NCBI GenBank assembly: GCA_964499445.1
Contig: CAZCLE010000029.1
Span: forward strand, 1 to 13,466
From: GCA-2688105 sp964499445
GTDB taxonomy: Bacteria; Chloroflexota; Dehalococcoidia; Dehalococcoidales; GCA-2688105
DNA length: 13,466 nt
Direction: 5' to 3'
In this document: positions 13,279 through 13,466 of the stretch, one piece after another
Layout of the letters: every line of letters starts with the position of its first letter
Position numbering within the stretch: the first letter of the stretch is position 1
Position numbers and translations under genes: made by a program
Notes under the pieces: model-generated
Database searches by the model: none
Told to the model about the DNA's origin: nothing
The model's input: only the letters and a program-made list of their open reading frames with translations

Positions 13279-13466
13279 ATGAAATTTCCATATAGTGAAA
13301 CGGTACTGGAACACTTTCGCCATCCCCGCAATGTGGGCAGGATTGAGAATGCCGACGGTAAGGCGATAGAAGGCAGTCCGGCCTGCGGTGACATGGTTTC
13401 GGTCTATATCAGTGTTGACCCCAATACGAATAAACTCACAGACATCAAGTTTGAATCTTACGGCTG
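13279..13466 (+). CDS. nifU: NifU/IscU-like Fe-S cluster scaffold, truncated at right edge
   Basis: Only the first 62 residues are visible. They match the U-type scaffold domain: YSETVLEHFRHPRNVGRIEN (5-24), the first cluster cysteine Cys36 followed by Gly-Asp in SPACGDM (Asp38, the conserved acid), then the strand TDIKFESYG. The second cluster cysteine would be the next codon, which the window cuts after TG. The ATG at 13279 has AGGAGG 7 bases upstream, overlapping the stop of the NifS-like gene, so the two are translationally close. It would assemble Fe-S clusters with sulfur from the operon partners. Whether it has further NifU domains or is a single-domain IscU cannot be seen. Confidence 0.93.
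   Translation, partial: MKFPYSETVLEHFRHPRNVGRIENADGKAIEGSPACGDMVSVYISVDPNTNKLTDIKFESYG

Overview
The window looks like a piece of an anaerobic bacterial chromosome. The sulfur-handling genes and the general protein style fit Dehalococcoidia/Chloroflexota, but that placement is an impression from gene content, not a measurement. The core genes are ordinary bacterial families with clear ribosome binding sites. They flank a gene-poor accessory stretch at about 9.15-11.38 kb.

Layout. Positions 1-3859 (minus strand) hold a peptide/nickel-type ABC importer operon, read right to left: lipoprotein substrate-binding protein, DppB-type permease, then a DppC-type permease cut by the left edge. Positions 4073-5419 (minus) carry a universal stress protein and a PlsY-like glycerol-3-phosphate acyltransferase. 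A short divergent spacer with two perfect palindromes leads to plus-strand genes: an ABC-2 exporter pair (ATPase 5565-6563, permease 6586-7377), a YggU/DUF167 protein and a malic enzyme (7793-9148).

The accessory stretch starts just after the malic enzyme with a 3' fragment of a tRNA-Lys gene, the usual scar of a tRNA-targeting integrative element. Next come repeats, a zinc-finger/winged-helix-like hypothetical gene (plus), a small Cys-rich hypothetical gene (minus), and a 58-bp inverted-repeat site resembling an integron attC recombination site. That site abuts the stop codon of a frameshifted hypothetical gene. A second copy of the site's 7-bp end lies just ahead of that gene's start, so the gene looks like an integron-type cassette.

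Positions 11420-13466 (plus) are a tight four-gene sulfur-transfer operon: TusA-like carrier, DsrE2-family protein, NifS/IscS-like protein and NifU/IscU scaffold (cut by the right edge). The NifS-like protein is the most interesting item. It keeps the persulfide cysteine (C328) and the overall fold motifs, but the PLP-binding lysine is threonine (T208), the PLP-stacking histidine is aspartate (D106), and the active-site glutamine is histidine (H185). It is therefore predicted not to be a normal cysteine desulfurase. Its operon partners suggest a module in which sulfur reaches the NifU scaffold from TusA/DsrE rather than from cysteine. The nearest precedent known to me is the Archaeoglobus fulgidus IscS, which also lacks the catalytic lysine.
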